Shown: positions 7,057 through 8,226 of the stretch, in pieces
Layout: each line of letters begins with the position of its first letter
Position numbering within the stretch: the stretch's first letter is position 1
From: an uncultured Tepidimonas sp.
GTDB taxonomy: Bacteria > Pseudomonadota > Gammaproteobacteria > Burkholderiales > Burkholderiaceae_C
NCBI GenBank assembly: GCA_937949455.1
Contig: CALEDU010000182.1
Location: forward strand, 1 to 8,226
Length of the DNA: 8,226 bases
Direction: 5' to 3'
The notes under the pieces: generated by a model
Databases searched by the model: none
Seen by the model: only the letters and a program-made list of their open reading frames with translations
Told to the model about the DNA's origin: nothing
Translations under genes and position numbers: made by a program

Positions 7057-8226
7057 GTGGCGAACGATTTCCTCTTCACCTCCGAGTCCGTCTCTGAAGG
7101 CCACCCGGACAAAGTGGCCGACCAGATCTCCGACGCCATCCTCGACGCCATCTTCGAGCAAGACCCACGCAGCCGCGTGGCGGCCGAGACGCTTTGCAAC
7201 ACGGGCCTGGTGGTACTGGCCGGCGAGATCACCACCAACGCGCACGTAGACTACATCCAGGTGGCGCGCGACACCATCAAGCGCATCGGCTACGACGACA
7301 CCGAGTACGGCATCGACTACAAGGGCTGCGCCGTGCTGGTGGCCTACGACAAGCAGAGCAACGACATCGCCCAGGGCGTGGACCACGCCAGCGACGACCA
7401 CCTCAACACCGGCGCGGGCGACCAGGGCCTGATGTTTGGCTACGCCTGCGACGAAACGCCCGAACTCATGCCCGCGCCCATCTACTACGCGCACCGCATC
7501 GTCGAGCGCCAGGCGCAACTGCGCAAGGACGGGCGGCTGCCCTTCCTGCGCCCCGACGCCAAAAGCCAGATCACGATGCGCTATGTCGATGGCCGCCCGC
7601 ACAGCATCGACACTGTGGTGCTGTCCAGCCAGCACAGCCCCGAGATGAGCGACGGCAAACACATGAAGCCCGCCTTCATCGAGGCCTGCATCGAGGAGAT
7701 CATCAAGCCCGTGCTGCCCCAGGAGTGGCTGCGCGAGACGCGCTACCTCATCAACCCCACCGGGCGGTTCGTCATCGGCGGCCCGCAGGGCGACTGCGGC
7801 TTGACTGGGCGCAAGATCATCGTCGACACCTACGGCGGGGCCTGCCCGCACGGCGGCGGCGCCTTCAGCGGCAAAGACCCGACCAAGGTCGACCGCTCGG
7901 CCGCCTATGCCGCGCGCTATGTCGCCAAAAACATCGTCGCCGCCGGGCTGGCGCGCCAGTGCCAAATCCAGCTCAGCTACGCCATCGGGGTGGCGCGGCC
8001 GATCAACGTCACCGTCTATACCGAAGGCACCGGCGTCATCCCGGACGAGCAAATCGCCAAAATCGTCAGCGAAGTGTTCGACCTGCGGCCCAAGGGCATC
8101 ATCCAGATGCTGGACCTGCTGCGCCCGATCTACAGCAAAACCGCCGCCTACGGCCACTTCGGCCGCGACGAGCCCGAGTTCACCTGGGAGCGCACCGACA
8201 AGGTGCAGGTGCTGAGGGATTTGGCC
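7057..8226 (+). CDS. metK: Methionine adenosyltransferase (S-adenosylmethionine synthetase) MetK, 3' end cut by window edge
   Basis: Makes S-adenosylmethionine from ATP and methionine, releasing phosphate and pyrophosphate; cytoplasmic, the cell's main methyl-donor source. The 390 codons in view run without a stop and end at [11 protein letters not shown], which aligns with the last few residues of the family, so only a few codons are missing. GHPDK (15-19) near the ATP site, signature GAGDQG (119-124), [13 protein letters not shown], and signature GGGAFSGKD (266-274) are all present, as is the ACPHGGG variant usual in betaproteobacteria. Start is GTG 7057, supported by AGGAG at 7043-7047 with 9-nt spacing and by family N-termini (short lead into [13 protein letters not shown]). 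An in-frame ATG at 6979 would add 26 residues without family support. The leader may control translation. Confidence 0.97.
   Translation, partial: MANDFLFTSESVSEGHPDKVADQISDAILDAIFEQDPRSRVAAETLCNTGLVVLAGEITTNAHVDYIQVARDTIKRIGYDDTEYGIDYKGCAVLVAYDKQSNDIAQGVDHASDDHLNTGAGDQGLMFGYACDETPELMPAPIYYAHRIVERQAQLRKDGRLPFLRPDAKSQITMRYVDGRPHSIDTVVLSSQHSPEMSDGKHMKPAFIEACIEEIIKPVLPQEWLRETRYLINPTGRFVIGGPQGDCGLTGRKIIVDTYGGACPHGGGAFSGKDPTKVDRSAAYAARYVAKNIVAAGLARQCQIQLSYAIGVARPINVTVYTEGTGVIPDEQIAKIVSEVFDLRPKGIIQMLDLLRPIYSKTAAYGHFGRDEPEFTWERTDKVQVLRDLA

Overview
The window looks like chromosomal housekeeping DNA from a GC-rich betaproteobacterium of the order Burkholderiales, most likely Comamonadaceae or a close relative. 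Evidence: the System II cytochrome c maturation pair (ResB plus a separate WWD protein), a diheme cytochrome c4/c553 next to yihA, a lipid A acyltransferase divergent from metK, and a MetK of betaproteobacterial type. Placement rests on protein character and gene order read by eye, not on a search. I see no mobile element, CRISPR array, rRNA or tRNA.

Layout. Positions 1-4458 carry a minus-strand operon transcribed right to left: resB (4458-2317), ccsB (2320-953, overlapping resB by 4 bp) and msrP (933 to the left edge, lacking its last residues). Upstream of it, also on the minus strand, is a periplasmic diheme cytochrome c (5252-4638). A strong intrinsic-terminator-like hairpin lies between the cytochrome and resB, only 15 nt from the resB start codon. 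yihA/engB (5353-6003, plus) diverges from the cytochrome gene. A lipid A/lysophospholipid acyltransferase (6886-6023, minus) converges on yihA. metK (7057 to the right edge, plus) diverges from the acyltransferase and lacks only its final few codons.

How the genes fit together. ResB and CcsB export haem and attach it to CXXCH cytochromes such as the adjacent diheme protein. MsrP, exported folded by Tat, repairs oxidised methionines in the periplasm. The left half is therefore an envelope redox block. yihA (50S assembly GTPase), the acyltransferase (outer-membrane lipid A) and metK (S-adenosylmethionine synthesis) are unrelated housekeeping genes.

The coding content is ordinary. The least explained signals are in the leaders. 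The roughly 115-nt metK leader has a segment complementary over 10 bases to the metK GTG start region, plus upstream segments that could form a competing pairing, which is a candidate translational switch. The resB leader has the terminator-like hairpin and a separate perfect inverted repeat, a candidate attenuator. Both are hypotheses from base pairing by eye.
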